Shown: positions 62,101 through 64,000 of the stretch, one piece after another
Layout of the letters: each line of letters begins with the position of its first letter
Position numbering within the stretch: position 1 is the stretch's first letter
Assembly (NCBI RefSeq): GCF_010858045.1
Contig: NZ_JAAGVC010000013.1
Location: 58,727-122,726 of the forward strand
Direction: 5' to 3'
Length of the DNA: 64,000 nt
Source of the DNA: Nocardia cyriacigeorgica
GTDB lineage: Bacteria; Actinomycetota; Actinomycetes; Mycobacteriales; Mycobacteriaceae
Notes under the pieces: model-generated
What the model was told of the DNA's origin: nothing
The model's input: the letters and a program-made list of their open reading frames with translations, nothing else
The model's database searches: none
Translations under genes and position numbers: made by a program

Positions 62101-63360
62101 ATGGAACGTTTTCTGGTAACTGGCGGCAATCGGCTCGTCGGTGAGGTCGCGGTCGGGGGCGCCAAGAACAGCGTCCTCAAGTTGATGGCCGCGGCCCTGC
62201 TGGCCGAAGGCACCACAACCATCACGAACTGCCCCGACATCCTCGACGTCCCGCTGATGGCGGATGTGCTGCGCGGCCTCGGCTGCGATGTGACGATCGA
62301 CGGGTCGGTCGTCACCATCGACACGCCCGCCGAACCGAAGTACCACGCCGATTTCCCGGCGGTCACCCAGTTCCGCGCCTCGGTCTGTGTGCTCGGGCCG
62401 CTGATGGCCCGGTGCAAGCGCGCGGTCGTCGCGCTGCCCGGCGGTGATGCCATCGGTTCCCGTCCGCTGGATATGCACCAGGCCGGGCTGCGTCTGCTGG
62501 GCGCGACCAGCGAGATCGAGCACGGGTGCGTGGTGGCCAGGGCCGACGAGCTGCAGGGCGCCCGGATCCGGCTCGACTTCCCGTCGGTCGGTGCCACCGA
62601 GAACATCCTCATGGCGGCGGTGCTCGCGGAGGGGGAGACCGTGATCGACAACGCCGCGCGTGAGCCCGACATCGTCGACCTGTGCAACATGCTGGTGCAG
62701 ATGGGTGCGCGGATCAACGGCGCGGGCACCTCGGTGCTGACCATCGAGGGCGTCGAGCGGCTCTCGCCCACCACCCACCGGGTGATCGGCGACCGCATCG
62801 TCGCGGCCACCTGGGGTATCGCCGCCGCGATGACCATGGGCGATGTGCGCGTCACCGGCGTCAACCCGAAGCATCTGTCGCTGGTGCTGGACAAGCTGCG
62901 TTCGGCGGGCGCCCGGATCTCCTTCGAGCCAGACGGTTTCCGGGTGGTGCAGCCCGAACGTCCGCGTGCGGTGAACTTCTCGACGCTGCCGTTCCCCGGT
63001 TTCCCCACCGACCTGCAGCCGATGGCGATCGGTCTCGCGGCCATCTCCGACGGCACCTCGATGATCACGGAGAACATCTTCGAAGCCCGATTCCGCTTCG
63101 TGGAGGAGATGATCCGACTCGGTGCCGACGCGCGCACCGACGGTCATCACGCGGTGGTTCGCGGAATCCCGCGGTTGTCGAGCGCGCCGGTGTGGTCCTC
63201 CGACATTCGCGCCGGCGCCGGGCTGGTGCTGGCGGGCCTGGTCGCCGACGGCACGACCGAAGTGCACGACGTGTTCCACATCGACCGCGGCTACCCGAAC
63301 TTCGTCGAGCAGTTGCAGGCGTTGGGCGGGCAGGTGCGGCGGGTCGGCGTCACCGAATGA
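62101..63360 (+). CDS. murA: UDP-GlcNAc 1-carboxyvinyltransferase
   Basis: 419 aa EPSP-synthase fold, first committed step of peptidoglycan synthesis (enolpyruvyl transfer from PEP). [19 protein letters not shown] carries the Lys and Asn of the substrate site. The active loop reads [15 protein letters not shown] with Asp116 where E. coli has Cys115, the residue alkylated by fosfomycin; M. tuberculosis MurA also has Asp. ATG 62101. Followed by the rrn promoter region. Confidence 0.97.
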   Translation: MERFLVTGGNRLVGEVAVGGAKNSVLKLMAAALLAEGTTTITNCPDILDVPLMADVLRGLGCDVTIDGSVVTIDTPAEPKYHADFPAVTQFRASVCVLGPLMARCKRAVVALPGGDAIGSRPLDMHQAGLRLLGATSEIEHGCVVARADELQGARIRLDFPSVGATENILMAAVLAEGETVIDNAAREPDIVDLCNMLVQMGARINGAGTSVLTIEGVERLSPTTHRVIGDRIVAATWGIAAAMTMGDVRVTGVNPKHLSLVLDKLRSAGARISFEPDGFRVVQPERPRAVNFSTLPFPGFPTDLQPMAIGLAAISDGTSMITENIFEARFRFVEEMIRLGADARTDGHHAVVRGIPRLSSAPVWSSDIRAGAGLVLAGLVADGTTEVHDVFHIDRGYPNFVEQLQALGGQVRRVGVTE

Positions 63361-63441
63361 CGGCCCGGATCGCCGGTAGGGCAGCGGAAGCGCGGAAGCG
63401 ATAGCCGAAACCTCGCCGAAAACCCTTCCTGACCAGGCGAT

Positions 63442-63470
63442 TTGACATTGCAAATGTAGCCACGTAACTT
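63442..63470 (+). promoter_or_regulatory. rrn promoter P1
   Basis: -35 TTGACA (63442-63447), 17-base spacer, -10 TAACTT (63465-63470). Consensus -35 and ideal spacing. Confidence 0.75.
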
Positions 63471-63603
63471 TATTCGAGTCAGAGCGACACGGACACCGAC
63501 CCGGGGCCCAGGAGCTGAGCGGAAACGCTGAGCGTGCGGCCAGGGAAACGAGGTAGTACGAGGAGCGCCTGACGATCACACTAGCTGGACCGGTACCCCG
63601 GAT

Positions 63604-63632
63604 TTGCTTCGGGTCTACGGCCGAGCTAAGCT
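63604..63632 (+). promoter_or_regulatory. rrn promoter P2
   Basis: -35 TTGCTT (63604-63609), 17-base spacer, -10 TAAGCT (63627-63632), followed by GTAAAAGTTGCC as in rRNA promoters of related genera. Confidence 0.75.
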
Positions 63633-63688
63633 GTAAAAGTTGCCTCACGGAAGCCCCAGCAAGATTCTGGTGTGGATGTGTGTGCGTG

Positions 63689-63700
63689 TGTTCTTTGAGA
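63689..63700 (+). promoter_or_regulatory. boxA-like rRNA antitermination element
   Basis: TGTTCTTTGAGA, followed by ACTCAATAGTGTG, the conserved actinobacterial pre-16S leader element bound by Nus factors. Confidence 0.75.
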
Positions 63701-63885
63701 ACTCAATAGTGTGTCGATGAATGTCAGTGCCAATATTATTATTGGTTCCGGCCCCTCATACCCCCGTGTGTTGTGGGTCGGACATTTTGAATGTCAGCAA
63801 ATTTTTGCTGGTGTTCGGTTTTGCTAGGTTTTCGGACTCTAGTTCAGATATTTCTGATTCGCCCTTCGGGGTGTTTCGAGAGTCT

Positions 63886-64000
63886 TCAACGGAGAGTTTG
63901 ATCCTGGCTCAGGACGAACGCTGGCGGCGTGCTTAACACATGCAAGTCGAGCGGTAAGGCCCTTCGGGGTACACGAGCGGCGAACGGGTGAGTAACACGT
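63886..64000 (+). rRNA. rrs: 16S ribosomal RNA (5' end only)
   Basis: GAGTTTGATCCTGGCTCAG at 63894 onward aligns to E. coli positions 9 and on, followed by GACGAACGCTGGCGGCGTGC and CATGCAAGTCGAGCGG. The mature 5' end is placed by that alignment, give or take a few bases. The gene runs out of the window. Confidence 0.96.

Larger units (their letters stand above)
63361..63885 (+). promoter_or_regulatory. rrn operon promoter and leader region
   Basis: 525 bases between murA and 16S rRNA with no real gene. Two promoters (63442-63470 and 63604-63632) are followed by a conserved GTAAAAGTTGCC and, after a spacer, a boxA-like antitermination element (63689-63700). Downstream is a T-rich leader as expected for the pre-rRNA processing stalk. 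Confidence 0.85.

Noticed and set aside
63721..63936. 71-codon frame across the rrn leader and 16S start
   Set aside because: Runs into 16S rRNA and has no ribosome site; it is rRNA leader sequence.

Overview
The window is high-GC actinobacterial DNA. Gene content, an N-terminally extended Rho, GTG-rich starts and the order argS-lysA-hom-thrC-thrB-rho-rpmE-prfA-prmC-tsaC-wecA-atpBEFHAGDC-(DUF2550)-(PduO)-murA-rrs point to the Corynebacteriales. This is the order of the Mycobacterium tuberculosis Rv1292-rrs segment, and Nocardia or a close relative is the most likely source. It is chromosomal core and near-core DNA. I see no insertion sequence, prophage, integrase, CRISPR array or clear genomic island.

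Layout. 1-3.5 kb: a cut-off HIT hydrolase and the transhydrogenase operon pntAA-pntAB-pntB. 3.5-10.6 kb: single accessory genes (AAA+ ATPase, F420-type nitroreductase, an unknown protein coupled to an MFS transporter, AraC regulator plus thioesterase, SDR, Lrp regulator, tiny secreted protein). 11-14.7 kb: bkdABC, the branched-chain 2-oxoacid dehydrogenase. 14.7-24.4 kb: BenE transporter, sulfurtransferase, HNH lipoprotein, HelZ-like SNF2 helicase with a SWIM partner, amidohydrolase, DUF2157 membrane protein. 24.5-31.2 kb: TetR and Dabb genes with two matching operators between them, then mmsA-IBD-HIBCH-mmsB-echA8, which is the lower valine pathway. 31-38.6 kb: Hsp70-like protein, MarR, tRNA-Cys, Tat-type phosphoesterase, MetE-like protein, tRNA-Arg(CCG), DUF305 and DUF3105 proteins. 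38.7-64 kb: the housekeeping block ending in the first 115 bases of 16S rRNA.

How the parts fit. BkdABC turns valine-derived 2-oxoisovalerate into isobutyryl-CoA. The 25.7-31.2 kb operon takes isobutyryl-CoA to propionyl-CoA. PntAB and the complete F1Fo ATP synthase are both coupled to the proton gradient. LysA, Hom, ThrC and ThrB are aspartate-family enzymes, and WecA and MurA feed cell-envelope synthesis.

I did not find a convincing new multi-gene system. The most useful leads are local: a 13-codon mini-ORF that overlaps both lysA and hom; paired TGAAC-N6-GTTCA operators; a c-ring subunit carrying Val where mycobacteria have the bedaquiline-relevant Asp28; a probable CTG start in atpB; a 174-bp rho/antisense gene overlap containing the rho terminator; and a stand-alone MetE-like protein that keeps zinc-ligand residues.
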